Shown one piece after another: positions 28,703 to 37,553 of a stretch of DNA of 64,000 bases (position 1 is its first letter; the number at the start of each line of letters is the position of its first letter). A program made the translations under genes and the position numbers. The notes beneath the pieces were generated by a model that had not been told where the DNA came from, did no database searches, and was given only the letters and a program-made list of their open reading frames with translations. The stretch comes from Helicobacter pylori (lineage in GTDB: Bacteria; Campylobacterota; Campylobacteria; Campylobacterales; Helicobacteraceae). Location of the stretch: NCBI GenBank assembly GCA_008032935.1, contig CP032039.1:1116001-1180000 (forward strand). The letters run 5' to 3'.

Positions 28703-29703
28703 TCAAAAGGCGAAATTCAATTCTAAAGTGCCGATTTGATGGTGCTTAGGTTGGGATTGGAAAGTTTTACTAATATCAGTGATCGTAAAAGCCACCCTAA
28801 AGCTACGCCACATCATAGCCGCTCCTATTTCACTGGCATAAACAAAGTATTCCAAATTAGCAATCCCTCTAGTCTCAGGGCTGTTGCCTTGAATGAAGAT
28901 GTTAAGGGGTTGGAAGCGCCCAAAAGCCCCTACAAAAAAATAGATGGAAAACTTATCGCTATAAGGCATGCCCCCATCAAAAGCGGTATTGACCTTATTG
29001 ACCCCATAATCAGCGTCCAAGTTATACCCAGCCCTAAAGAGAGAGCCGAGTTGGAAATAATCCCTCGCATTACCCAATTCCACATTAAACCCAGGCATCA
29101 ACTCCATAGAAAAAAAACGAGTCTTTAAAAGGGGGACTTTTTTGAGCAATTGGTAGTGCAATTCAAAAATAAATTCGTTTTTGAGCTGCGTGTTCCAGCC
29201 ATAAAATTGGGGGTCATGACCCCATTTATGAATGAGACGCTGTGTTTGAGCGGCCAAAGAATCTTGCCCTGTCGTGCCTAAAGAAATCGTGAATAATTCC
29301 ATGAAAGTTTGATGGCGGTTATACACGTTCAAATTCACCCTCAAATACCCCCATAAGGGTGGTTGTCATGCAAATGCACCAGTTTTCTGTTTTTAAGCGA
29401 AGGGGTATACATGTCTTGGGCGAGAGAAATGCCAAAACGAGTAACCCTGGGGCTTTTATTGAAAAACCCCAAATACGAAGACCATTTCATCGCTTTATTT
29501 TTAGAAAAGTCAAATTCTTTAGTAGAAAAGCCTATTTGATTGCCTGCCGTGTAATACTCATCAATGTAAGGGTTGATATAACCATCATTTTCAGTCATCA
29601 AATTGATAGAATAGCGTTTAGAGGGCGTTAATGGGGTAGGAATATCCTCTTTTGCCCATGCAAACGTTCCTAATGATAAACATAAAATAAATTTGAAAAA
29701 CAA
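28703..29703 (-). pseudogene. lpxR: lipid A 3'-O-deacylase LpxR-type gene, frameshifted
   Basis: Frame one runs from ATG 29703 for 120 residues (signal peptide, 'YSINLMTENDGYINPYIDEYYTAG', ending HDNHPYGGI); frame two encodes the remaining beta-barrel to 28703, ending in Phe (LELNFAF). One extra G in the G5 tract at 29348-29352 restores 'HPYGGYLRVNLNVYN' and a 333-residue protein. The 'NDG...D..YT.G' and 'HDNHPYGGYL' patterns match the LpxR family, outer membrane enzymes that remove 3'-linked acyl chains from lipid A. If real, the frameshift would leave more heavily acylated lipid A. Confidence 0.8.
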
Positions 29704-29827
29704 AACACTTCCTTAGGTTATTATGGGGGTTATTGTAACGAAATAAGGCTTAATTACAAGAGCGTTTAAAGGGTAAAAAGAGAAAACTTTACCCATTGAA
29801 AAGAGCGTGGTTTTAGGCATAAAAAAC

Positions 29828-31198
29828 TCACACTAAAAAATAAAACACCCCACACACGACTAAGCCTACAAAAATTAAAGTCAAAACGCAATAACCCATA
29901 ATATCTTTAGCACCCAAACCTGCAATGGCTAAAGCGGGCAAAGCCCAAAAAGGCTGTATCATGTTCGTCCAAGCGTCTCCCCAAGCGATAGCCATAGAAA
30001 CCACGCCCGGATCCACCCCCAAGCTTTGGCCAGCTGGGAGCATGATAGGAGCTTGAATCGCCCATTGCCCTCCGCCTGATGGAATAAAAATATTGACAAC
30101 CCCTGCGCTCAAAAAAGTCATGAGCGCGAAAGTTTTTTCATTAGCGATGTGCGTGAAGGCTAAAGAAAGCATTTGCGCTAAAGAATGACCCCCCACGCTA
30201 TGGCTTGCCATCATCCCCATAATCCCAGCATAAAAAGGGAATTGCAATAAAATCCCAGCCACGCTCCTAGCGGAACGATCGATCGCTTTCACATAAGCTA
30301 AAGGGGTTTTATGCAGCAAAATCCCTAAAAAAAGGAAAATCGTATTGACAATGTTTAAACTAATCCCTCCCCCTTTAAAAAAATAAACACCCAGATACCC
30401 AAAACCCAAAAAAACCAAAAGATAAGAAAGCAAAGCGCTGTTTTCCAAAAAATGCGCGATCGTTTTGTCTTGTTGGTGGTCAATGAGTTCAATCTCTTTG
30501 TATTCGTCTTTTAAAAGCTTTGAATCAATCTCAACAATTTCTTCTTTTTTAGGATGGATTACTGCCATTAAAAAGGGTAACCCTACAAGAATGATCCCTA
30601 TAATGATTAAATTATAGGCAGAAAAAATCGTCTGACTGATAGGAATAGCTTTTTCAATCACCCCAGCGCTTATTTTGGATAGATTTTCATTTTGGGTGGC
30701 AACGCTTAAAGGGATAGAGCCTGATAAACCCCCATGCCAGATGACAAAACCCGAATAAGCGCTAGCAATAAGCAGCCTGTAATCCACCCCTTTAACCTTT
30801 TTGGCGATCTCTTTTGCAAAAATCGCACTAATCACCAAGCCAAACCCCCAGTTGATCCAATTAGCGATTAACGATAAAAAAGTAACCAACCATAAAGCCG
30901 TATAATACCCTTTAGGTAAAAACGCTAGATATTTTAAAAGTTTTTGGACTAATTTAGCGCTAGCCAAAGCCTGACCCAACACCAAGATAAGAGCCATTTG
31001 CATAGAAAAACCTAAAAGCGTCCAAGCGCCATTCCCCCAACTAGAAATGACAGACGAAGCATCTTGCCCTGTCAAGCAATAAACAAGAACAAACACGACA
31101 AACGATAAAAGAGCGACCAAGACAAAGGAGTCCGGCAAACATTTAGACGCCAAAAACACGCACGCTGAAGTCAAATGCCTTAATAAAAACATAAACAC
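29828..31198 (-). CDS. atoE: short-chain fatty acid transporter AtoE
   Basis: A 456-residue integral membrane protein with about a dozen hydrophobic segments. Conserved family segments include 'SWGNGAWTLLGFSMQMALILVLG', 'WINWGFGLVISAIFAKEIAKK' and 'FIPSGGGQWAIQAPIMLPA'. AtoE carriers move short-chain fatty acids or acetoacetate. It follows scoB by 13 bp in the thl-scoA-scoB-atoE run, so acetoacetate uptake is the likely role. Confidence 0.92.
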   Translation of the reverse strand: MFMFLLRHLTSACVFLASKCLPDSFVLVALLSFVVFVLVYCLTGQDASSVISSWGNGAWTLLGFSMQMALILVLGQALASAKLVQKLLKYLAFLPKGYYTALWLVTFLSLIANWINWGFGLVISAIFAKEIAKKVKGVDYRLLIASAYSGFVIWHGGLSGSIPLSVATQNENLSKISAGVIEKAIPISQTIFSAYNLIIIGIILVGLPFLMAVIHPKKEEIVEIDSKLLKDEYKEIELIDHQQDKTIAHFLENSALLSYLLVFLGFGYLGVYFFKGGGISLNIVNTIFLFLGILLHKTPLAYVKAIDRSARSVAGILLQFPFYAGIMGMMASHSVGGHSLAQMLSLAFTHIANEKTFALMTFLSAGVVNIFIPSGGGQWAIQAPIMLPAGQSLGVDPGVVSMAIAWGDAWTNMIQPFWALPALAIAGLGAKDIMGYCVLTLIFVGLVVCGVFYFLV

Positions 31199-31211
31199 CC
31201 CCTTTTATAAG

Positions 31212-31835
31212 CTATAAGTGCACTTCAAATTCAGCTTCTGTTTTTTCTCTCACTTGATCAAGGCTGACCCCCTCTTGCAATTCCACTAATTTCATGGCGT
31301 TATTGGAAAACTCAAACACCGCTAAATCCGTTATCAATTGATGCACCACGCCTTTTCCCGTTAAAGGCAATAAGCATTCTTTTTTCACTTTAGACTCCCC
31401 GTATTTGTTGCAATGCTCCATGATCACAATCACTTTTTTAGCGCCATGCACCAAATCCATGGCCCCTCCCATGCCCTTTATGAGCTTTTTAGGGATCATC
31501 CAATTAGCCAAATCCCCATTTTGTGAGACTTCCATCCCTCCTAAAATCGCTAAATCAATATGCCCCCCACGAATCATCGCAAACGAATCCGCGCTATTGA
31601 AAAACGAAGCGCCCGGCACCACGGTTATGGTTTCCTTTCCTGCATTGATGAGATCCGCATCAACGCCCCCTTCTAAAGGGTAAGCGCCAATCCCTAATAG
31701 CCCGTTCTCGCTCTGGAAAACGATATTCATCCCGCTCACTTCATTAGCCACCAGCGTGGGCAAGCCTATCCCTAAATTCACATACATGCCCTCTTTTAAT
31801 TCCTTTGCCGCTCTTTTAATGATAGCCTCTCTCAT
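31212..31835 (-). CDS. scoB: succinyl-CoA:acetoacetate CoA-transferase subunit B
   Basis: A 207-residue CoA-transferase beta subunit. '[18 protein letters not shown]' and '[14 protein letters not shown]' include the catalytic glutamate in the SENG motif. With ScoA it transfers CoA from succinyl-CoA to acetoacetate. AAGGAG lies upstream of the ATG; the start overlaps the scoA stop by four bases. Confidence 0.95.
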   Translation of the reverse strand: MREAIIKRAAKELKEGMYVNLGIGLPTLVANEVSGMNIVFQSENGLLGIGAYPLEGGVDADLINAGKETITVVPGASFFNSADSFAMIRGGHIDLAILGGMEVSQNGDLANWMIPKKLIKGMGGAMDLVHGAKKVIVIMEHCNKYGESKVKKECLLPLTGKGVVHQLITDLAVFEFSNNAMKLVELQEGVSLDQVREKTEAEFEVHL

Positions 31836-32530
31836 TTCGCGCTCCTTGTGGTGGTTTTTTCTATCCGTTTTTCAAATTTCTCGCCCTTATAGATGTGCTG
31901 CACATAGATTCCTGGCAAGTGTATTTCATCTGGGTCTAATTCCCCGGCCGGGACAATTTCTTCCACTTCAGCGACGCATATTTTTGACGCCATCGCGCAC
32001 AAGGGGTTGAAATTTCTAGCCGTTTTTCTAAACACCAAATTCCCTAAAGTATCGCTTTTATAGGCTTTAATAAGCCCATAATCGCCTGTTATCGCTCTTT
32101 CTAAAATATACTCCTTGCCGTTAAATTCCCGTGATTCCTTGCCTTGAGCGATCAAAGTCCCAACTCCGGTTGGGGTGTAGTAAGCGGGTATCCCAGCCCC
32201 TCCAGCGCGCAAGTTTTCAGCGAGCGTGCCTTGCGGTGTCAAAACGACTTCAATCTCTCCGTTCAGCATTTGCGATTCAAAAATCTTATTTTCTCCCACA
32301 TACGAAGCGATAATCTTTTTGATCTGCTTTTTTTCTAAAAGAATGCCAAGCCCAAAGTCATCAACGCCGCAATTATTGCTCACGACAACCAAATCCTTGA
32401 TGCCTTTCTTATAAATGTAATCAATGGCGTATTCGGGTATCCCGCACAGCCCAAAACCGCCCACTAAAATAGTGTCCCCATCTTTTAACCCGCTCAATGC
32501 TTTATCTAAATTAGTTATAACCTTATTCAT
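31832..32530 (-). CDS. scoA: succinyl-CoA:acetoacetate CoA-transferase subunit A
   Basis: A 232-residue CoA-transferase alpha subunit. '[22 protein letters not shown]' holds the GGFG.CG.P CoA-binding motif. ATG 32528-32530 is used because AAGGAG is six bases upstream; an earlier in-frame ATG lies inside the 3' end of thl without such a site. It forms the heteromer with ScoB and links acetoacetate to the CoA pool. Confidence 0.95.
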   Translation of the reverse strand: MNKVITNLDKALSGLKDGDTILVGGFGLCGIPEYAIDYIYKKGIKDLVVVSNNCGVDDFGLGILLEKKQIKKIIASYVGENKIFESQMLNGEIEVVLTPQGTLAENLRAGGAGIPAYYTPTGVGTLIAQGKESREFNGKEYILERAITGDYGLIKAYKSDTLGNLVFRKTARNFNPLCAMASKICVAEVEEIVPAGELDPDEIHLPGIYVQHIYKGEKFEKRIEKTTTRSAK

Positions 32531-32540
32531 CTCATTCTCC

Positions 32541-33716
32541 TTATTTTTGTTCAACTACCACAGAAAGACCTTGTCCGCCGCCCACACACAATGACGCGCA
32601 ACCCACGCCATGACCGCTACGCTTCATCTCGTGTAAGAGAGTAACCAATATCCTAGCGCCGCTCGCGCCAATAGGGTGGCCAATGGCTATCGCGCCTCCA
32701 TTCACATTCACGATATTGGGGTTTAATTCAAGCTCTTTTAACACGGCGATACTTTGCGCGGCGAAGGCTTCATTGAGTTCAAAAAGATTGATGTCGTTGA
32801 GATTCATTTTGACATTTTTAAGGTTGTTTTTAATAGCGATGCTAGGGCATATACCCATTATATCCGGACTGCAACCACCCAAACCAAACCCCTTGATAGT
32901 GGCCATGGCTTTTAACCCCAATGTTTGTGCTTTTTTAGCGCTGCATAAAATGATAACACTCGCGCCATCATTGATCCCTGATGAATTTCCTGCCGTTACC
33001 GATCCGTCTTTTTTAAAAGCGGGTTTGAGCTTTGCAAGGGATTCTAGTGTCGTGTCTCTAGGGTATTCGTCTTCTTTAAAAACCACCACGCCTTTTTTAT
33101 TCGCTATTTCAATGGGCGTGATTTCTTCTTGGAATTTCTTTGCATTAATGGCGGCTCTTGCTTTGAGTTGCGATTGGAGTGCGAAATTATCTTGTTCTTC
33201 TCGGCTGATGTGGTATGCTTGAGCGACATTATCAGCGGTGATCCCCATGTGGTAATCATTGAACGCATCCCACAATCCGTCATGGATCATGGAGTCTATC
33301 ATGTTCGCATTCCCCATTCTTTTCCCCTCTCGCATGTCAAACGACAAATAGGGTGCTTTGCTCATGTTTTCCACGCCACCGCACACCACCACCTCATCGC
33401 GACCAAGCATGATGCTGTCATGCGCTAACTGGATAGCTTTCATAGACGATCCGCAAACCATATTGACGCTAAAAGCGTTTTTGTCATTAGGGATGCCAGC
33501 GTCTAGTTGGATCTGCCTGGCGATATTTTGACCTAAACCAGCGCCTAAAACATTGCCTAAAATGACGGAATCCACATCGCTAGGCTTAAGAGAACTCGCA
33601 TTCAAAGCGTCTTTAAGCACGCAAACACCCATTTCTCTAGCGCCCACGCTCTTTAGAGAGCCTAAAAAACTCCCCACAGCGCTTCGTTTTGCCGCCACTA
33701 CAACCACTTCATTCAT
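32541..33716 (-). CDS. thl: acetyl-CoA acetyltransferase (thiolase)
   Basis: A 391-residue biosynthetic/degradative thiolase. The acyl-accepting cysteine is in '[15 protein letters not shown]', with '[18 protein letters not shown]' and the catalytic '[11 protein letters not shown]' near the C-terminus. The start at 33716 gives the standard family length; a methionine 12 codons upstream (33752) is less likely. It cleaves acetoacetyl-CoA to two acetyl-CoA and heads the run thl-scoA-scoB-atoE. Confidence 0.95.
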   Translation of the reverse strand: MNEVVVVAAKRSAVGSFLGSLKSVGAREMGVCVLKDALNASSLKPSDVDSVILGNVLGAGLGQNIARQIQLDAGIPNDKNAFSVNMVCGSSMKAIQLAHDSIMLGRDEVVVCGGVENMSKAPYLSFDMREGKRMGNANMIDSMIHDGLWDAFNDYHMGITADNVAQAYHISREEQDNFALQSQLKARAAINAKKFQEEITPIEIANKKGVVVFKEDEYPRDTTLESLAKLKPAFKKDGSVTAGNSSGINDGASVIILCSAKKAQTLGLKAMATIKGFGLGGCSPDIMGICPSIAIKNNLKNVKMNLNDINLFELNEAFAAQSIAVLKELELNPNIVNVNGGAIAIGHPIGASGARILVTLLHEMKRSGHGVGCASLCVGGGQGLSVVVEQK

Positions 33717-33994
33717 GTCTTCTTTGCCTTTAAGTTGATTTATCCGAATCATAGTATCACTTTTAGATAATGGGCGTCCTAATAGGTTTGATTTTGTTTT
33801 AGATTTTGTTTTGGATTGAGGGCGATCCGTTTATTTTTTTCACAAAAATATTATTCTTATCGTTCAATGGTTATTGCATAATATAGCTTCAAGTGGGGAT
33901 CTAAAATCAAGCAGATACGCGCTTTAGGCTCATGTTTCTCTAACGCTTTAAAAAATTTCTTTCTAATCAGTCTTTACCTAGTTTCAGGGTTTTA

Positions 33995-34401
33995 ATAGAA
34001 TTTTAAATAAACTCCCTAATCTCTTTCTCTAAAGCGTTAATAAAAACGCTTGAATAGGATTTTTCCTTAGGGAATTTGGCTAAAAAATCATTCAATAGCC
34101 CAAGGTATTGCTCCTTATTTAAAGCCCCTTTCAGCACTTCGTATTTTAAAAAAAGCCAGTAAGTGTTAAGCACATCGCTTTGGCAATAGCTATCAATAAT
34201 CTCTTTTTTCTCCTTTTGGCTTAAATTAGGGTTGTAATAAATCGCATGCACTAAATCCCCGCTCACATCAAATTTACCAGGAATATTTGTCATAGAGCAA
34301 ATGCCATTCAAATTCAACCCCCTAACGGATCCATAATGGCTCAAGCTATCCATTAAATCCAAATGAAACTGCTCGCTATAACGCGCGCGGTAATTTTCCC
34401 A
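33995..34401. repeat. 407-bp direct repeat, left copy
   Basis: Matches 36596-37002 base for base apart from two adjacent substitutions at 34227-34228. The copies are 2601 bp apart, in the same orientation, and bracket the restriction-modification pair. The homology starts at ATAGAATTTTAAA and ends at TAATTTTCCCA. The upstream spacer 33717-33994 holds the thl leader and otherwise nothing recognised. Confidence 0.97.
34003..34401 (-). pseudogene. C-terminal fragment of the DEDD exonuclease gene
   Basis: Encodes the last 132 residues (WENYRARYSEQFHLDLMD to the stop) of the protein at 36604-37416, differing by one residue (Asn for His in the 'NPNLSQKEKK' segment). It lacks the first two exonuclease motifs, an initiation codon and a Shine-Dalgarno, so it is a duplication product and not a gene. 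It was created by insertion of the restriction-modification pair with target duplication. Confidence 0.92.
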
Positions 34402-34494
34402 CAATCATAAAAAATATTTTTAAGGCTTTAAAAAACAATAGATAGTTTTTCTAAAACTCACATGAAAAAATCCAGTTAAGTTACCTTGATCTTT

Positions 34495-35157
34495 TTAACC
34501 AAAGAATATAGTGTTACATTTTTCTAGTAAAGTTTTATGCCACTTTAAAGCTTTTTCTTCCCCTTTATAAAGTTTTAAAGTGTCATGAATAGCTTGTATA
34601 AATTCATGTGTATTTTGAAAAGCAAAAGCCTTATTGGTTTTAAAAGCACTATTAGGGCGTATATTATAAATCATTCCTCTTTTTACTTGCACTTTTAAAG
34701 GATAATAAGATGAACGCCCTGCAATTTCATAAATTTTATGCAAATAAATTTCTTTAATTAGAATATCCCCATTTTCTTGCATCTTATAGGCAAAAATCAA
34801 GTAAAAAGTGTTTAAAATTTGTGGATTTTCTAACAATCTATCACAATAAGACTCAAAATTTGCAATATCAAATGCAGGGTTTTTTTCGTATTGAAAAGCC
34901 TTGATTTCTAAAAACTCCCAAATTTGTAATTCTTGATTAAACAATAAAAAATCAGGAAAACTTTGTGAATTTTTTGGTTCTTCAAATTGATAGCCAACCT
35001 GCAACATAAAATCTTTAAGCCATTCTTGCAAAACAAACCCTACTGTATCTTTGGCTTTTAGAGTAGTAGAAATATTAGCCAAACAAAAAGTAATTTTTCC
35101 TTGTGTTTTATCCCATTCGATCTTTTTTAAATCTCTATAAAGTCGTGTTGTACTTAT
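34495..35157 (-). CDS. type II restriction endonuclease, apparent ATG-to-ATA start
   Basis: From a TTG at 35082 the frame gives 195 residues, but it is open further upstream for 25 protein-like codons ('STTRLYRDLKKIEWDKTQGK') to ATA 35155-35157, preceded six bases earlier by a fine AAAGGA. The 220-residue form is probably the native protein with its ATG changed to ATA. The core has a PD-(D/E)xK pattern: SFPDFLLF followed by FLEIKAF. The pairing with a cytosine methyltransferase supports nuclease identity. Recognition site unknown; expression is probably reduced or lost. Confidence 0.75.
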   Translation of the reverse strand: MSTTRLYRDLKKIEWDKTQGKITFCLANISTTLKAKDTVGFVLQEWLKDFMLQVGYQFEEPKNSQSFPDFLLFNQELQIWEFLEIKAFQYEKNPAFDIANFESYCDRLLENPQILNTFYLIFAYKMQENGDILIKEIYLHKIYEIAGRSSYYPLKVQVKRGMIYNIRPNSAFKTNKAFAFQNTHEFIQAIHDTLKLYKGEEKALKWHKTLLEKCNTIFFG

Positions 35158-35219
35158 AGTTTATCCTTTTATTATTGCTAATAAGCCAAATTATAGCCAA
35201 AAACAATTATAATAACTCC

Positions 35220-36524
35220 ATGATAGTAGAACAAGACCTTTTTGCACCATTGTTGAAACCCAATAATTTTAAGCCCTATTTCACAGATTATAAAAATCAA
35301 ATTGTGCGTTTTGTAGATTTATTTTCAGGTCTTGGTGGATTGCGTTTGGGACTTGAACAAGCTCTATCTAGCATAGGGTTAAAATCACAATGTGTTTTAA
35401 GCTCTGAAATTAAAAAAAGTGCCTTACAAGCTTATATAAATCATTTTAAAGAAACGCCACAAGGTGATGTTACACAAATTGATACAAATGCTATTCCTAA
35501 TTTTGATATTTTATTAGCGGGTTTTCCTTGTCAACCTTTTTCTAGTGCTGGGAAACGACGAGGACTAGACGATACTAGAGGAACTTTATTTTTTGAAATC
35601 ATGCGGTTTTTATTAGCTAAAAAACCTAAAGGATTTTTGCTAGAGAATGTTCCTGGACTTCTTACGCATGACAAAGGAAAAACTTTTTCCATTATGTTAA
35701 GCCATTTAAAAGAATGTGGTTATTTTGTCAATTATAAACTTTTGAATGCCAAAGATTTTGGGGTTGCACAAAATAGAGAACGCCTTTATATTGTAGGTAG
35801 TTTATCTTGTCCTATTGATTTGAATAATTTTCCTACTACAAAATGTGTTTTTAAAGATGTTCAAGAACACCACTTGGAACTTTTAAATACCCCTTTCACA
35901 AAAAAAATTTTGTCTCAATTTACTCCAGATGAACTTTATGGTAAGGCTATTAAAGATAAAAGAGGGGCTAGCAACAATATCCATTCATGGGATTTAGAGC
36001 TGAGAGGAGCGGTTAATCAAACTCAAAAAGACTTTCTTAATCTCTTTTTAAAAGAAAGACGCAAATCTAAATATGCCATACTTTGGGGAACACCCAAGAA
36101 AGATGGTGTACCTCTTAATTTGAAAAGTATTCAGGATTTTTTTAACCATGTAGATTTAATCAATTTGTTAGATGATTTAGTCGTTAAAGGCTATTTAAAA
36201 AAATTTAAAAATCCTAAAAATAACGAATTTGGTTTTGCTCTTAGTGGTGGAAAACTTTCTTTTGAATTTTCTAAAATCTTGCACCCTAATGAGCCTACTC
36301 CAACCTTAGTAGCGAGCGATATGCATAAAATGGGAGTAATAGATTTTAAAAACAAAAAGGTAGGATTACGGCGTTTGAGCATTCAAGAAGGATTAAGATT
36401 GTTTGGTTTTCCTAAAAATTATAACCTAAATACATCCTACAAAGAAAGCATGGATTTATTAGGCAATAGCGTGTGTGTACCTGTTATTCAAGCCATTAGC
36501 AAGAGACTAATAAAAATTATATAA
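35220..36524 (+). CDS. DNA (cytosine-5-)-methyltransferase, type II
   Basis: A 434-residue m5C methyltransferase. Motif I FVDLFSGLGGLRLGLEQA at 31-48, motif IV GFPCQPFSS with catalytic C104, motif VI ENVPGL, motif VIII QNRERLYIVG, a target recognition region at about 210-340, then GNSVCVPVI as motif X. ATG 35220 is preferred to an in-frame TTG 45 bases upstream. It is divergent from the nuclease gene across 62 bp that must hold both promoters. It should protect the nuclease target and may now be acting alone. Specificity cannot be read by eye. Confidence 0.93.
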   Translation: MIVEQDLFAPLLKPNNFKPYFTDYKNQIVRFVDLFSGLGGLRLGLEQALSSIGLKSQCVLSSEIKKSALQAYINHFKETPQGDVTQIDTNAIPNFDILLAGFPCQPFSSAGKRRGLDDTRGTLFFEIMRFLLAKKPKGFLLENVPGLLTHDKGKTFSIMLSHLKECGYFVNYKLLNAKDFGVAQNRERLYIVGSLSCPIDLNNFPTTKCVFKDVQEHHLELLNTPFTKKILSQFTPDELYGKAIKDKRGASNNIHSWDLELRGAVNQTQKDFLNLFLKERRKSKYAILWGTPKKDGVPLNLKSIQDFFNHVDLINLLDDLVVKGYLKKFKNPKNNEFGFALSGGKLSFEFSKILHPNEPTPTLVASDMHKMGVIDFKNKKVGLRRLSIQEGLRLFGFPKNYNLNTSYKESMDLLGNSVCVPVIQAISKRLIKII

Positions 36525-36595
36525 AAAGGGATTGAAACATCTCAAATAAAGTATATAGCTAATCTTAAAAACACATTTTTTATTTTATTAAATTT

Positions 36596-37002
36596 ATAGA
36601 ATTTTAAATAAACTCCCTAATCTCTTTCTCTAAAGCGTTAATAAAAACGCTTGAATAGGATTTTTCCTTAGGGAATTTGGCTAAAAAATCATTCAATAGC
36701 CCAAGGTATTGCTCCTTATTTAAAGCCCCTTTCAGCACTTCGTATTTTAAAAAAAGCCAGTAAGTGTTAAGCACATCGCTTTGGCAATAGCTATCAATAA
36801 TCTCTTTTTTCTCCTTTTGGCTTAAATGTGGGTTGTAATAAATCGCATGCACTAAATCCCCGCTCACATCAAATTTACCAGGAATATTTGTCATAGAGCA
36901 AATGCCATTCAAATTCAACCCCCTAACGGATCCATAATGGCTCAAGCTATCCATTAAATCCAAATGAAACTGCTCGCTATAACGCGCGCGGTAATTTTCC
37001 CA
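36596..37002. repeat. 407-bp direct repeat, right copy
   Basis: The intact-gene copy of the duplication: it covers the 3' half of the exonuclease gene plus eight bases beyond its stop. Confidence 0.97.
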
Positions 37003-37416
37003 TTTGTTTTCTTGGCTGTAAAAAGCGTCTAAGGTTAAATTGTATTTAAGGGCTTTGAGCGTGAGTAGGGGCATATCAAAACCTCTGCCATTGAAGCTTA
37101 TTAGGCGCGGTTGCTTTTCGTTAAAGTATCTAAAAAAATCTTCTAAAAGCTCTTTTTCGCTTGTAAAACCCTCTTTATTTTCGTGTTTTTGACCAAAATT
37201 CCCCACTTTGATAAATTGCCCGTAATCATCGCCAATGACTGCTGCAATAGAGATAATTTCATGCAAATAAAGGGGCAAAAATTCGCTCCCGCTTTTTTCT
37301 TTTTGCTTTTCAAAACTCCATTCACAGATTTTTAGCGCATCATTTTCTTCTAATTGAAAATGCTCTTTACACAAGCTCACGCTAGGAATGGTTTCTATAT
37401 CAAACACGCACAACAT
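36604..37416 (-). CDS. DEDD-family 3'-5' exonuclease (PolB-exonuclease-like)
   Basis: A 270-residue ribonuclease H-like exonuclease. Exo I is FDIETIP near residue 5, Exo II SFNGRGFDMPLL near 105 and Exo III YCQSDVLNTYWLF near 215, giving the four acidic residues of the DEDD class. AAGGAG lies six bases before ATG 37414-37416. Relatives are standalone versions of the DNA polymerase B proofreading domain. Its 3' part is duplicated at 33995-34401 by the island insertion, but the gene itself remains complete. Confidence 0.85.
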   Translation of the reverse strand: MLCVFDIETIPSVSLCKEHFQLEENDALKICEWSFEKQKEKSGSEFLPLYLHEIISIAAVIGDDYGQFIKVGNFGQKHENKEGFTSEKELLEDFFRYFNEKQPRLISFNGRGFDMPLLTLKALKYNLTLDAFYSQENKWENYRARYSEQFHLDLMDSLSHYGSVRGLNLNGICSMTNIPGKFDVSGDLVHAIYYNPHLSQKEKKEIIDSYCQSDVLNTYWLFLKYEVLKGALNKEQYLGLLNDFLAKFPKEKSYSSVFINALEKEIREFI

Positions 37417-37553
37417 CACACGCTCCTTTCACATTTTGACATTCTTGTCTCGCTTTTATTATATAACAATTAGTCTTATAGCGCTATAGTGCTAACTTTT
37501 AAAAACGATATAACCAAAAATTAAAAAACTTTAATGCGGAGCATTCAAACCCA

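Larger units (their letters stand above)
34402..36595. mobile_element. restriction-modification island between 407-bp repeats
   Basis: A 2194-bp segment, visibly more AT-rich than its flanks, holding a divergent nuclease and methyltransferase gene pair. It is bounded on both sides by copies of the exonuclease 3' end. Insertion with long target duplication is an established pattern for H. pylori restriction-modification genes. No transposase or inverted terminal repeat was seen. Confidence 0.85.

Noticed and set aside
33840-33900. Fur-like AATATTATTCTTATCG stretch upstream of thl
   Set aside because: Only a weak, asymmetric match to the consensus in an AT-rich spacer.
34003-34404. Independent small exonuclease gene
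   Set aside because: It is the duplicated 3' part of the gene at 36604-37416 with no start signal and without two of the three catalytic motifs.
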